A DNA stretch of 64,000 nt. Source: Rhizobium sp. CCGE 510. GTDB taxonomy: Bacteria; Pseudomonadota; Alphaproteobacteria; Rhizobiales; Rhizobiaceae. The position numbers and the translations under genes were made by a program. The DNA lies in contig NZ_AEYF01000044.1 in assembly GCF_000292525.1 (NCBI RefSeq), positions 434,001 to 498,000 of the forward strand. Reading direction: 5' to 3'. The notes under the pieces are model-generated. The model did no database searches. It saw only the letters and a program-made list of their open reading frames with translations, and was not told the origin of the DNA. Every line of letters begins with the position of its first letter. Position 1 is the first letter of the stretch. This document shows positions 15,858-25,037 of this stretch, in pieces.

Positions 15858-15909
15858 GCCGGCACACCATCCGCTGGCTTTATGCCTGAGCGTTGTCCGG
15901 ACATTTCGA

Positions 15910-15938
15910 ACTACGGAGGTTTGCGCCAAAGAGTTTCA
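15910..15938 (-). promoter_or_regulatory. Candidate ECF-type promoter upstream of the fasciclin gene
   Basis: On the minus strand TGAAACT (15932-15938) is followed after 16 bases by CGTAGT (15910-15915). Both resemble ECF sigma promoter elements. A clear second copy was not found before the sigma gene, so this is tentative. Confidence 0.3.
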
Positions 15939-15985
15939 GGCGGGAGAAAATGATTTTATGGGGGCGATTTACGCCCGGCGCCCGA

Positions 15986-16705
15986 TTATGGCCGGCGCAA
16001 GGCGCCGCTTGCGATCACCGGACCGGTCGCCTGGCCGGTCGGCGAGCCGCCGAAGGGTTCAAGGCTGACGGCCAGCGTTGCACCATCGGCGAGATGGCTG
16101 CGCAGATCGGCTGATATGACGAGTTCGCCGCTCTCGCCCGGCTGGAAGACGCCGAGCGATTTGGGCAGGCCGCTGCCCGGCACCAGCCAGAGTTCCAGCG
16201 ACTTCTCCTCCGGCTTGCCGGCGGCGACCGGCACAATCTTCAGCCGGCCGCTCTGCAGCTCGTAGGAGGCAAGAAGGTTGATGGCGCTGTTTTGGCCGGA
16301 AAGCGAGGCCACCAGCGGTGTCGGCCCCTGCGGCTCAGGCACCACGCCGGAGGCGAAGATGACGGCGCTGACGGCGACGATGATGCAGGCGAAGGCGAAT
16401 GAACGCCAGAAAACCGCCGAATTCCAGAGGCCTTGCGAAAAGGATGCAGGTTTCGCCGCATCGCCGAAAAGCCGCGCCTCGATCTGCTTGAAGGTTTCCC
16501 GGTTTGGAGAGGCGGTTTCATACTCGTCGTTGAAGGCGGAAAGGTTGGTCTCCCAGCGGCTGACGATCGCCGCAAAGGGCCGATCGTGGCGCATGCGCTC
16601 TTCCACCACCCGCCGGTCCTGCAGCGACAGAACGCCAAGCACATATTCGCCGGCGAGAACCTCGTCGCGGGAGCGGTCTCCCTTGCTTTTGTCGGGCGAT
16701 GTCAT
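15986..16705 (-). CDS. RskA-like transmembrane anti-sigma factor
   Basis: The 239-aa protein has a cytoplasmic N-terminal part of about 95 residues (EYVLGVLSLQDRRVVEERM is typical), one membrane helix at about 101-120 and a periplasmic RskA-type C-terminal domain (LELWLVPGSGLPKSLGVF). It lacks the zinc-binding HxxxCxxC motif of other anti-sigma factors. It would hold the ECF sigma factor at the membrane until an extracytoplasmic signal causes its proteolysis. The ATG at 16703-16705 overlaps the sigma gene stop (ATGA), so the two are translated in balance. A GTG 12 bases upstream is less likely. Confidence 0.88.
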   Translation of the reverse strand: MTSPDKSKGDRSRDEVLAGEYVLGVLSLQDRRVVEERMRHDRPFAAIVSRWETNLSAFNDEYETASPNRETFKQIEARLFGDAAKPASFSQGLWNSAVFWRSFAFACIIVAVSAVIFASGVVPEPQGPTPLVASLSGQNSAINLLASYELQSGRLKIVPVAAGKPEEKSLELWLVPGSGLPKSLGVFQPGESGELVISADLRSHLADGATLAVSLEPFGGSPTGQATGPVIASGALRRP

Positions 16706-17241
16706 CGTTCCATGCACTCTCTCAGTTTCAACAGGCTGCGCCTGAGCCAGGTCCGCATCGTGTTCAGCGGGACACCAAACTGATCGGCCAGTTCCTGATA
16801 GCTCAGCCCTTCGACATAAGCCCGTTTCACCGCGACCGCACGATCAGCTTCCAACTCTTCCATGCAGGTGTCAATCCGCCTTCCTTCATCCTTCGTCACC
16901 GTCTGCATTTCCGGGTCGGGTGCGGCATCGGCAAGATCGTAGGCACTGTCGAGTTCATCGGCGATAGGCTTGCGTGCCCTCAGCGCATCGATCGACCGGT
17001 TGCGGGCAATCGCCGAAAGCCACGCCGAGGACGAACCTGTGGCTGCCTGGAAACTTCCGGCCCTTTGCCAGATGCTGATATAGACTTCCTGCAGGGCTTC
17101 TTCGGCTTCCGGGCGATCCTTCAAGATACGCAGGCAGATGGCAAAAAGTTTCGGTCCGGTCTGATTGTAAAGGGCAATAAAAGCCCTGCGGTCGCCGAGC
17201 GCGACACGGCCGATCAGGTCTGCAATCTCATCGCCTTGCAT
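16702..17241 (-). CDS. ECF-family RNA polymerase sigma factor (SigK-like)
   Basis: From the chosen ATG the protein has 179 residues, normal for an ECF sigma factor. Region 2 is seen in AFIALYNQTGPKLFAICLRIL and AEEALQEVYISIWQRA. Region 4 is seen in YVEGLSYQELADQFGVPLNTMRTWLRR. The start at 17241 is preferred because AGGA lies 6 bases before it; an ATG at 17253 is possible. It directs transcription of a small regulon when released by the RskA-like protein encoded by the next, overlapping gene. The nearby fasciclin gene is the best candidate target. Confidence 0.9.
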   Translation of the reverse strand: MQGDEIADLIGRVALGDRRAFIALYNQTGPKLFAICLRILKDRPEAEEALQEVYISIWQRAGSFQAATGSSSAWLSAIARNRSIDALRARKPIADELDSAYDLADAAPDPEMQTVTKDEGRRIDTCMEELEADRAVAVKRAYVEGLSYQELADQFGVPLNTMRTWLRRSLLKLRECMER

Positions 17242-17384
17242 GCCGTTCCTCATATCATGCTTAGGTGCGCCGGACGCTAAAGACCACCGGCTCCGCGCCA
17301 GATACGAAAAACTATTGCCCTCTGGATTATTCCCTCTGTCAGAAACTTGCGATAAAAGGCCGCGAACAATTCCGCGGGGTCCCC

Positions 17385-18272
17385 ATGAACGAGTCCGAAA
17401 GCGAACTGCAGGCACGGCTTCTGGCCAAGGCACTGCCCTTCATGCAGCGTTACGAGAACAAGACGATTGTCGTCAAATATGGCGGCCACGCCATGGGCAA
17501 TCCCGAGCTCGGCAAGGCCTTTGCCAGCGACATCGCGCTCTTGAAGCAATCGGGCGTCAACCCGATCGTCGTTCACGGCGGCGGCCCGCAGATCGGCGCC
17601 ATGCTGAGCAAGATGGGCATCGAATCGAAATTCGAGGGCGGGCTTCGCGTCACCGACCAGAAGACGGTCGAGATCGTCGAGATGGTGCTCGCCGGCTCGA
17701 TCAACAAGGAAATCGTCGCGCTCATCAACCAGACCGGCGAATGGGCGATCGGCCTTTGCGGCAAGGACGGCAACATGGTGTTCGCCGAAAAGGCGCGCAA
17801 GACCGTGAAGGATCCGGATTCCAACATCGAGCGCGTGCTCGATCTCGGCTTCGTCGGCGAGGTGGTCGAGGTCGATCGCACGCTGCTCGATCTGCTCGCG
17901 CGCTCCGAGATGATCCCGGTGATCGCCCCGGTCGCGCCCGGCCGTGACGGCGCCACCTACAATATCAATGCCGATACCTTTGCCGGCGCCATTGCCGGGG
18001 CGCTGAACGCCACCCGCCTGCTGTTCCTGACCGATGTGGCCGGCGTGCTCGACAAGAACGGTCAGCTCATCAAGGAGCTTTCCGTCGCCGAAGCACATGC
18101 GCTGATTGCCGATGGCACGATCTCGGGCGGCATGATCCCGAAGGTCGAGACCTGCATCGATGCGATCAAGGCCGGCGTCCAGGGCGTCGTCATCCTGAAC
18201 GGCAAGACCGCCCATTCCGTCCTGCTCGAGATCTTCACCGAGCACGGGATCGGAACGCTGATCGTTCCCTGA
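17385..18272 (+). CDS. argB: Acetylglutamate kinase
   Basis: The 295-aa enzyme phosphorylates N-acetylglutamate, the second step of arginine synthesis. The amino-acid kinase fold is plain: [13 protein letters not shown] binds [13 protein letters not shown] binds the substrate, and [14 protein letters not shown] and [15 protein letters not shown] close the active site. The N-terminal helix ([16 protein letters not shown]) is the type linked to hexameric, arginine-sensitive enzymes. The ATG at 17385 is chosen by family length; the in-frame 40 codons upstream overlap the sigma-gene leader. It is divergent from the sigma/anti-sigma pair. Confidence 0.96.
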   Translation: MNESESELQARLLAKALPFMQRYENKTIVVKYGGHAMGNPELGKAFASDIALLKQSGVNPIVVHGGGPQIGAMLSKMGIESKFEGGLRVTDQKTVEIVEMVLAGSINKEIVALINQTGEWAIGLCGKDGNMVFAEKARKTVKDPDSNIERVLDLGFVGEVVEVDRTLLDLLARSEMIPVIAPVAPGRDGATYNINADTFAGAIAGALNATRLLFLTDVAGVLDKNGQLIKELSVAEAHALIADGTISGGMIPKVETCIDAIKAGVQGVVILNGKTAHSVLLEIFTEHGIGTLIVP

Positions 18273-18280
18273 TCGAGGCG

Positions 18281-18304
18281 GCGCCCTTCACCAGTGAAGG
18301 GCGC
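18281..18304. terminator. Bidirectional hairpin between argB and the ICL/PEPM gene
   Basis: GCGCCCTTCAC and GTGAAGGGCGC form a perfect 11-bp stem with two bases between the arms. It lies between two convergent genes, just past the argB stop codon. Confidence 0.65.
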
Positions 18305-18325
18305 ATCTTCCAAGAAGAACCGAAA

Positions 18326-19096
18326 TCAGAGCGGGCTATAGATTGCCGACGCGGCTTCCTTCAGCTTTTCCATCATCGCCCGGTATGGCCCAGGGCCGTA
18401 GCTGATGCGCGAGACACCGAGCTTTGCCAGCGCTGCCGGGTCAGGCGCGCCTGGCTTCATCATGATATTGACCGGCAAGCTGGAGGCGGCGCAGATTTTC
18501 TCGATCAGCGCCGGTTCGATGAGGCCGGGCACGAAGAAGCCGCTGGCGCCTGCCGCCGCGTAGGCCTTGCCACGCTCGATCGCCTCCCCCACCAGACCCG
18601 CATGCCTGGAACCGTCGCCTTCCTGAAGGAACAGGTCGGTGCGGGCGTTGATGAAGAAATCGATGCTCCTTGCCTCGGCCATCTCGCGGATGGCGCGGAT
18701 GCGGGCTGCCTGTGCCTCCTGCGGATGAAGGCCGCCGTCGGCAATGTTTTGATCCTCGAAATTGATGCCGACGGCGCCAGCCTCGATCACTTTCGCCACA
18801 TTGGCCGCGGCACCTGAAGGATCGGTCGAATAGGCGCCTTCGAAATCGACCGACAGCGGCAGTTCGTTGACGGCGGTGATCGAGCGCGCCGTCTCGAGCA
18901 GCACCGCCATCGGCAGTTTCTGGCCGTCGCCATAGCCTTGAGCGGCGGCGACCGACCAGCTTCCGGTCGCCAGCGCCTTGGCGCCGGCTTCCGTCACCGC
19001 CTTGGCCGTTCCGGCATCCCAGATGTTGTAAAGAATGACAGGATTGCCCTTGCGATGCAGCGCACCGAATGCCTTGGCCTTCTCAGTCTGGTTCAT
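18326..19096 (-). CDS. Isocitrate lyase / PEP phosphonomutase-family enzyme
   Basis: The 256-aa protein has the beta-barrel pattern of this superfamily. NIWDAGTAKAV and ATGSWSVAAAQGY mark the first strands, LSVDFEGAY carries a metal-binding acid, GINFEDQ follows, and FINARTDLF is the conserved arginine strand. Members act on C-C or C-P bonds next to carboxylates, and the precise substrate cannot be given. The KKCGH-type lyase loop of true isocitrate lyase is absent, so it is not AceA. Its start overlaps the ada stop codon by four bases, so it is the second gene of an ada operon. Confidence 0.8.
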   Translation of the reverse strand: MNQTEKAKAFGALHRKGNPVILYNIWDAGTAKAVTEAGAKALATGSWSVAAAQGYGDGQKLPMAVLLETARSITAVNELPLSVDFEGAYSTDPSGAAANVAKVIEAGAVGINFEDQNIADGGLHPQEAQAARIRAIREMAEARSIDFFINARTDLFLQEGDGSRHAGLVGEAIERGKAYAAAGASGFFVPGLIEPALIEKICAASSLPVNIMMKPGAPDPAALAKLGVSRISYGPGPYRAMMEKLKEAASAIYSPL

Positions 19097-20166
19097 GCTG
19101 TCTCCTCCATCGTTGCTTGCATGCTGATCTTCTCTTCATGCCGCAGCAGCCATTGTTTGCGCCAGAGCCCGCCGCCATAGCCGGTCAACGATCCATCGGC
19201 CCCGAGCACGCGATGGCAGGGCACGATGATGGCAAGCTGGTTGGCGCCGTTGGCGCGGCCGACGGCACGCACGACTTCCGGCCTTTCCATCTGCCTTGCG
19301 AGATCGCCATAGGCGCGGGTCTGACCGACAGGGATATCGATGAGCTTTGCCCATACATGTTTTTCGAAGGGCGTGCCACTGAGCGCCAACGGCGTCGTGA
19401 AGACGGTGCGCCGCCCATCGAAATATTCGCGGATCTCCGCCTCGATCCGGTCGATCGCCGGTGTGTGGCCGATCGCGACCGAGGAGCGGACACGTTTCTG
19501 CAACGCCTCGAGCTCGCTCGAGAGCGCCTTGCGGTCGTGAAATTCGAGCAGATGCAGATACGTCTGATCGGCAACCGCGATCATCGGCCCGAGCGGCGTG
19601 TCGAACCAGTCGGCAAAGAGCAGTTGTCGATTCTGCGAAAACGCCGGCGCTTGGCCGACAAGCCGCTGGAAAGCCGTGCGAAAGCCGCTCGGAGACTCGT
19701 ATCCGGCGTCGATCTGCGCATCGATGACGCGGGCGCCATCGGCAAGTTGCCGGGCGGCTTGCCCGAGCCTGATATAGCGGACGATGTCATGGAAGGTCAT
19801 GCCGAGCGCCCGCTTGAAGGCGCGCCGCACCGTCGAGGGATCGTGGCCGCGGCGCATGAGTTCCTCCTCGGTCCAGCGAACCTGCGGCTCGCCGTCGAGC
19901 GCGGAAAGCAGTTGGTCGACGATCGGCTCGCTGCCCGGCTGCTCCAGCGGCCGGCAGCGCCGGCAGGGGCGAAAACCGGAATGCATGCAGGCCGCGATCG
20001 TCTCGAAGAACAGCGTATTCTCCCGCTTCGGCTTGCGCGCCGGGCAGGTCAGACGGCAGAAGATGCCTGTCGTCTTGACGCAGACATAGGCCTGGCCCTC
20101 ATAATCGGCGCTGCGCGCGATCAGGGCATCATAGAGTGTATCATCGTTTGGGCGTTCGAAAAGCAT
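19093..20166 (-). CDS. ada: Bifunctional Ada: DNA methyltransferase and transcriptional activator
   Basis: The 357-aa protein has all Ada parts. The N-terminal zinc domain has Cys37, Cys41, Cys68 and Cys71 in FCRLTCPARKPKREN and GFRPCRRC. One of these accepts methyl groups from phosphotriesters. An AraC-type helix-turn-helix follows at about 95-180. The C-terminal O6-alkylguanine transferase has the active PCHR motif with Cys317. After methylation Ada normally activates its own operon, here ada plus the ICL/PEPM-family gene with which it overlaps. It is divergent from the HAD nucleotidase gene. Confidence 0.95.
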   Translation of the reverse strand: MLFERPNDDTLYDALIARSADYEGQAYVCVKTTGIFCRLTCPARKPKRENTLFFETIAACMHSGFRPCRRCRPLEQPGSEPIVDQLLSALDGEPQVRWTEEELMRRGHDPSTVRRAFKRALGMTFHDIVRYIRLGQAARQLADGARVIDAQIDAGYESPSGFRTAFQRLVGQAPAFSQNRQLLFADWFDTPLGPMIAVADQTYLHLLEFHDRKALSSELEALQKRVRSSVAIGHTPAIDRIEAEIREYFDGRRTVFTTPLALSGTPFEKHVWAKLIDIPVGQTRAYGDLARQMERPEVVRAVGRANGANQLAIIVPCHRVLGADGSLTGYGGGLWRKQWLLRHEEKISMQATMEETA

Positions 20167-20269
20167 GTCCGTTTTCTAGCATTCCGGGCCTGCCGCGTCC
20201 GCCGAAAATCGGGCGTCTATTTTATTCTTGTCGATTTCCTTGCGGCCGCACCCGTGCCATAAGTCCGCC

Positions 20270-20983
20270 ATGACCAAGATCGACCGCACACCTGATAAAG
20301 CCGACTTCGCGCACGTCACAGACTGGGTCTTCGACCTCGACAACACGCTCTATCCGCATCACGTCAATCTCTTCGCGCAGATCGACAAGAACATGACCGC
20401 TTATGTCGCGGCGCTCCTGCAGATGGAGCGGGAAGAGGCGCGCAAGCTGCAGAAGCAATATTACCTCGAGCATGGCACGACGCTGCAGGGCCTGATGATC
20501 CATCACGGCATCGACCCGAACGACTTCCTCGAAAAGGCGCATGCGATCGACTACACGGCGCTGACGCCGCAGCCGGAACTCGGCGCGGCGATCAAGGCGC
20601 TGCCGGGGCGCAAGTTCATCTTCACCAACGGCAGCGTCAAGCATGCGGAAATGACGGCCGAAGCGCTCGGCATTCTCGAGCATTTCGACGACATCTTCGA
20701 TATCGTCGCTGCCGACTATGTGCCGAAGCCGGCCCAGGCGACCTACGACAAATTCATGGCGTTGAAGCGCGTCGAAACCAGCAAGGCGGCGATGTTCGAG
20801 GATCTGCCGCGCAATCTGACCGTGCCGAAGGCGCTCGGCATGCAGACCGTGCTGCTGGTGCCGCGCAATCTCGAAGAGACGGTCGTCGAATGGTGGGAGA
20901 AGACCAGCGGCGAAGAGGATCATATCGATTTCGTCACCGACGATCTCGCCGCGTTTCTCGGCAGGATTACCGCTACGGGCTGA
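20270..20983 (+). CDS. HAD-superfamily pyrimidine 5'-nucleotidase
   Basis: The 237-aa protein carries HAD motif I as VFDLDNTLYPHH, motif II as FIFTNGSVKHAE, a lysine in YVPKPAQATYDKF and motif III as MFEDLPRNL. This subgroup (SDT1/PHM8-like) dephosphorylates nucleoside monophosphates; substrate preference here is inference. The start at 20270 is chosen because the 14 codons before it are not conserved-looking and the HAD domain begins soon after. It stands alone between ada and the EF-hand gene. Confidence 0.85.
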   Translation: MTKIDRTPDKADFAHVTDWVFDLDNTLYPHHVNLFAQIDKNMTAYVAALLQMEREEARKLQKQYYLEHGTTLQGLMIHHGIDPNDFLEKAHAIDYTALTPQPELGAAIKALPGRKFIFTNGSVKHAEMTAEALGILEHFDDIFDIVAADYVPKPAQATYDKFMALKRVETSKAAMFEDLPRNLTVPKALGMQTVLLVPRNLEETVVEWWEKTSGEEDHIDFVTDDLAAFLGRITATG

Positions 20984-21103
20984 TTTCGCCCGGGCTGACG
21001 GCATTACCAAAGTTTCATTCAGCTTACCGATGTTTAACTGGGTCTTTCCGGCCCGTTGCCATAGCTTTCTTCGTGAGGGGACACCTCACGAAAGGCAAAT
21101 ACG

Positions 21104-21730
21104 ATGTACCGCAACAAGCTGATACTGGCAGCGCTTTCCTCAACCCTGATCTTCGGCGCAGCCGCCGGGGCAGGCCATGCCGCTCCCGGTGACGGGCCGC
21201 GTCAGCACGCCGGCATGCACGGTCCAGGGCCTGCCGCCTTCCGCGAAATCACCTACGTCAGAATGCTCAAGCAATTCGACGCGAACAAGGACGGGCAGGT
21301 TACCAAGGAAGAGGCAACCGCCGGCCTCGACAAGGTTTTCGCTGCGATCGACACCAACAAGGACGGCTCGCTAACCCCTGGCGAGATCCACGAATACCAG
21401 AAGACGCAGATGCAGGCGATGAAGGATCAGCGCAAGCAGGATGCCGGCGAAACCAAGAAGGCGGATACCGCAGCCGCGACACCTGAGGATAACGACCAGG
21501 CACGGCCGCCCCGCGGCGGGCACGACGGCCATGACGGACATCACTGGATGCGCCATGGCGGCAACTTCATGCGCGCCTCGATGATGATGCACCGGGTCGA
21601 CACCGACCAGAACGGTCAGATTTCCAAACAGGAAGCCGTCGCCGCCTTCGACAAGCTGTTTGCGCGGATGGACCGCAATAAGGACGGCGTCATCTCGATC
21701 GACGACATGCCGGACCGGCCGCTTCTGTAA
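21104..21730 (+). CDS. Exported EF-hand calcium-binding protein
   Basis: The 208-aa protein has a signal peptide that probably ends at GHA/APGD. Four EF-hand loops are seen: DANKDGQVTKEE, DTNKDGSLTPGE, DTDQNGQISKQE and DRNKDGVISIDD. They come as two pairs separated by a low-complexity linker rich in Lys, Ala, His and Gly (GGHDGHDGHHW). The His-rich piece could bind other metals. It likely senses or buffers calcium in the periplasm. The actual role is unknown. A 38-base hairpin follows the gene. Confidence 0.9.
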   Translation: MYRNKLILAALSSTLIFGAAAGAGHAAPGDGPRQHAGMHGPGPAAFREITYVRMLKQFDANKDGQVTKEEATAGLDKVFAAIDTNKDGSLTPGEIHEYQKTQMQAMKDQRKQDAGETKKADTAAATPEDNDQARPPRGGHDGHDGHHWMRHGGNFMRASMMMHRVDTDQNGQISKQEAVAAFDKLFARMDRNKDGVISIDDMPDRPLL

Positions 21731-21748
21731 ACCAGGACGAAGCATTGC

Positions 21749-21786
21749 TTCCCGCTCTTTCCCGCCCGATGGGGAAGGAGCGGGAA
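21749..21786. terminator. Bidirectional terminator between EF-hand and LOG genes
   Basis: TTCCCGCTC (21749-21757) pairs exactly with GAGCGGGAA (21778-21786), with additional CTTTCCC/GGGGAAG pairing inside. It lies between convergent genes. Confidence 0.65.
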
Positions 21787-21822
21787 TTCCAACCGCATTG
21801 CTGCGGGCGCTGCGCCCGGCCC

Positions 21823-22689
21823 TTACTCGCGATGTTCGTAGAAATCCTGGACGATCTTCCATGCGGCTTCAGCCGTGTCGACGAAGCTGATCAGCTTGAC
21901 GTCGTCGGGCGCGATCGTGCCGAATTCGGCCAATGCGTCGAAATTGATGATGCTCCTCCAGAATGTCTCCCCGAAGAGGATCAGCGGCAGACGCTCCATG
22001 CGGCCGGTCTGGATCAGCGTCAGGCATTCGAAGAATTCATCGAGGGTGCCAAAACCGCCGGGAAACACCGCGATCGCCTTGGCGCGCACCATGAAATGCA
22101 TCTTGCGGATGGCAAAATAGTGGAAGTTGAAGCTGAGTTCCGGCGTCACATAGGCGTTCGGGGCCTGCTCGTGCGGCAGCACGATGTTGAGGCCGATCGA
22201 CGGGGCGCCCTCGTCGGCCGCGCCGCGGTTGCCCGCTTCCATGACACCGGGGCCGCCGCCGGTGACGATGACATATTCGTGGAAATCGAAGCTTGCCGAA
22301 TATTTCGAGCAGAGCCGGGCAAATTTGCGCGCCTCGTCATAGTAGACCGAGGCCGCTTCCAGATTGACGCGCTGGACATCGTTGCGGGCGGCCCAGGCGC
22401 TCTGCCCGGGGGCGGGAATGCGGGCGCCGCCGAACATAACGACGGTCGACTTGATGCCACGTTCGGTCAGCATCATTTCCGGCTTCATCAGTTCCAGCTG
22501 CAGGCGGATCGGCCGCAGCTCCTCGCGGCAAAGGAAATCCTCGTCGACATAGGCAAGCCGGTAGGCAGGCGACATCGTCTGCGGCGTCTTCGGCACGGCC
22601 TCGGCGCGCTGCCTGTCGGTCGAACTGCTCTTCAGCGGGTCCCATACGCCATCCTTGCGCCGCGAACCGCCGTTCCGTCCCTTCGCCAT
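21823..22689 (-). CDS. LOG-family (TIGR00730-like) protein
   Basis: The 288-aa protein has the Rossmann-like lysine-decarboxylase-like fold. The two signatures are VTGGGPGVMEAGNRGA and PGGFGTLDEFFE, the latter being the PGGxGTxxE motif of cytokinin-activating LOG enzymes. Such enzymes release free bases from nucleoside monophosphates. Related bacterial proteins act on AMP. The extra N-terminal 100 residues are basic and Pro/Ser-rich, so this belongs to the long bacterial branch rather than the plant-like one. The start at 22689 is chosen over 22779 because MAKGRN opens the conserved part. Confidence 0.85.
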   Translation of the reverse strand: MAKGRNGGSRRKDGVWDPLKSSSTDRQRAEAVPKTPQTMSPAYRLAYVDEDFLCREELRPIRLQLELMKPEMMLTERGIKSTVVMFGGARIPAPGQSAWAARNDVQRVNLEAASVYYDEARKFARLCSKYSASFDFHEYVIVTGGGPGVMEAGNRGAADEGAPSIGLNIVLPHEQAPNAYVTPELSFNFHYFAIRKMHFMVRAKAIAVFPGGFGTLDEFFECLTLIQTGRMERLPLILFGETFWRSIINFDALAEFGTIAPDDVKLISFVDTAEAAWKIVQDFYEHRE

Positions 22690-22882
22690 CTCGAAATGCC
22701 TTTCAGTATTGCCGGCTACAAAGCCGGATATGTCGCTATAACGCCTTGAATCCAGATAGGATCTTGTCGGAAAAATCATTCCGTTCTACGGCTGCATGCT
22801 GTAGAGCAGGGAAAACCCCCGCCAACCGCCTTCCGGAGACTTCGCCGTCTCCACGATAAAGATCGAAGTTTAAGGAATTCTC

Positions 22883-23743
22883 ATGAGCGCCACCGACCTC
22901 GCATCCCTCGAAAAGACCATCGAAGCCGCCTTCGACAATCGCGACAATGTGAACACGTCGACGAAGGGCGAGGTCCGTGATGCGGTCGAAGCCGCGCTCG
23001 ATCTGCTCGACGCCGGCACGGTCCGCGTTGCCACGCGCGGCGCCGACGGCGCCTGGACGGTCAATCAATGGCTGAAGAAGGCCGTGCTCTTGTCCTTCCG
23101 CCTCAACGACATGGATGTGGTCAAGGGCGGTTCGGGCAATTCCACCTGGTGGGACAAGGTTCCCTCGAAATTCGAAAACTGGGGTGAGAACCATTTCCGC
23201 GCCGCAGGCTTCCGTGCCGTGCCGAACTGCGTCGTGCGCCGCTCGGCCTATATCGCCCCGAACGCCATCCTGATGCCCTCCTTCGTCAATCTCGGCGCCT
23301 ATGTCGGCGAAGGCACGATGGTCGATACCTGGGCGACGGTCGGCTCCTGCGCCCAGATCGGCAAGCATGTGCATCTGTCCGGCGGCGTCGGCATCGGCGG
23401 CGTGCTGGAGCCGATGCAGGCGGGCCCGACGATCATCGAGGACAATTGCTTCATCGGCGCGCGTTCGGAAGTGGTCGAGGGCTGCATCGTCCGCGAGGGC
23501 TCGGTGCTCGGCATGGGCGTCTTCATTGGCAAGTCGACCAAGATCGTCGACCGCGCCACCGGTGAGGTGACCTTCGGCGAAGTGCCGCCCTATTCCGTCG
23601 TCGTCGCCGGTTCGATGCCGTCGGGCAATGCGACCATGGGCAACGGGAAGCCGGCGCCGCATCTCTACTGCGCCGTCATCGTCAAGCGCGTCGATGAACA
23701 GACCCGTTCCAAGACCGGCATCAACGAGCTGCTCAGAGATTGA
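22883..23743 (+). CDS. dapD: Tetrahydrodipicolinate N-succinyltransferase
   Basis: The 286-aa enzyme transfers succinyl from CoA to tetrahydrodipicolinate in lysine and diaminopimelate synthesis. An N-terminal helical domain is followed by left-handed beta-helix repeats ([53 protein letters not shown]). AAGG precedes the ATG. It is followed after 100 bases by dapE, the next but one enzyme of the same pathway, and the two are probably co-transcribed. Confidence 0.97.
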   Translation: MSATDLASLEKTIEAAFDNRDNVNTSTKGEVRDAVEAALDLLDAGTVRVATRGADGAWTVNQWLKKAVLLSFRLNDMDVVKGGSGNSTWWDKVPSKFENWGENHFRAAGFRAVPNCVVRRSAYIAPNAILMPSFVNLGAYVGEGTMVDTWATVGSCAQIGKHVHLSGGVGIGGVLEPMQAGPTIIEDNCFIGARSEVVEGCIVREGSVLGMGVFIGKSTKIVDRATGEVTFGEVPPYSVVVAGSMPSGNATMGNGKPAPHLYCAVIVKRVDEQTRSKTGINELLRD

Positions 23744-23843
23744 TGACACCAGGACATTGATCCGGTAAACAGACGGCGTCTTTTACGCGAGGCGTCGCCG
23801 CCTTGCCATGTCTTTGCCATTCCCGCCGGATAGTTCGACCGCC

Positions 23844-25037
23844 ATGACCGCTACCGATCCCGTCGCCAATCTCCAGACGCTGATTCGCTGCCCCTCCGTG
23901 ACACCAGCCGAAGGCGGCGCGCTGTCGGCGCTCGACGCCATGCTTGCGCCGCTCGGCTTCACTGTCGACAAGGTGAAGGCGAGCGAAGAGGGCACAGCCG
24001 ATATCGAAAACCTCTATGCCCGCCTCGGCAAGGACGGCCCGCATCTGATGTTTGCCGGCCATACCGATGTCGTGCCGGTCGGCGACGAGGCCGCCTGGAC
24101 GCATCCACCCTTTGCCGCCGAGATTGAGAAGGGCGAGCTGTTCGGCCGCGGCGCCGTCGACATGAAGGGCGGCATCGCCTGTTTCGTCGCCGCCGTCGCC
24201 CGCCATATCGAGAAAAACGGATCGCCCGCCGGCTCGATCTCCTTCCTGATTACCGGCGATGAAGAAGGCCCGGCGATCAACGGCACGGTCAAGCTCCTGC
24301 AATGGGCCACCGAGCGCGGCGAGCGCTGGGATGCCTGCCTGGTCGGCGAGCCCACCAACCCGGACAGGCTGGGCGACATGGTCAAGATCGGCCGGCGCGG
24401 CTCGCTATCTGGCCGGATCACAGTGCACGGCGTCCAGGGCCATGCCGCCTATCCGCATCTTGCCGACAATCCGGTGCGCGGCATGCTGCAGCTGACCCAA
24501 GCGCTGATGGACCCACCCTTCGACGGCGGCACCGACGACTTCCAGCCCTCGAACCTCGAAGTGACCACGGTCGATGTCGGCAATCCGGCAACCAACGTCA
24601 TTCCGGCGAAGGCATCGGCAAGCTTCAACATCCGCTTCAACGACAGCTGGACAGCCGAGACGCTGCGCGCCGAAATTCTGCGCCGTCTGCAAGTTGCCGC
24701 CGGAGACGGCCGACTCCGGCCGGGCCGGGCGCCGGTAAAATACGATATCGTCTGGGCCGACCGGCCAAGCCACGTGTTCCTGACGCGTAACAATGGCTTG
24801 ATCGCCTCGCTGTCATCGGCCGTCGAGAGCGTCACCGGCCAGTCGCCGGCACTTTCGACCACCGGCGGCACGTCGGATGCGCGCTTCATCAAGGATTATT
24901 GCCCGGTCGTCGAGTTCGGCCTCGTCGGCCAGACGATGCACATGGTCGATGAGCGCGTCACTGTCGCCGATCTGGAGATGCTGACGGCAATCTACGAGAC
25001 CTTCATCGCGCACTGGTTCGCCAATGCCGGGGCTTAG
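23844..25037 (+). CDS. dapE: Succinyl-diaminopimelate desuccinylase
   Basis: The 397-aa M20 zinc peptidase-like enzyme releases succinate from N-succinyl-diaminopimelate. Metal-site motifs are [28 protein letters not shown], the VGEPT box and a C-terminal [11 protein letters not shown]. The start at 23844 gives the usual length; an in-frame ATG at 23808 adds 12 non-conserved residues. Its last 14 bases overlap the start of a membrane protein gene. Confidence 0.96.
   Translation: MTATDPVANLQTLIRCPSVTPAEGGALSALDAMLAPLGFTVDKVKASEEGTADIENLYARLGKDGPHLMFAGHTDVVPVGDEAAWTHPPFAAEIEKGELFGRGAVDMKGGIACFVAAVARHIEKNGSPAGSISFLITGDEEGPAINGTVKLLQWATERGERWDACLVGEPTNPDRLGDMVKIGRRGSLSGRITVHGVQGHAAYPHLADNPVRGMLQLTQALMDPPFDGGTDDFQPSNLEVTTVDVGNPATNVIPAKASASFNIRFNDSWTAETLRAEILRRLQVAAGDGRLRPGRAPVKYDIVWADRPSHVFLTRNNGLIASLSSAVESVTGQSPALSTTGGTSDARFIKDYCPVVEFGLVGQTMHMVDERVTVADLEMLTAIYETFIAHWFANAGA

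Noticed and set aside
17242-17384. ECF autoregulatory promoter before the sigma gene
   Set aside because: I searched for a second TGAAACT-N16-CGTA arrangement and found only CGTA without a matching -35 at the right distance.
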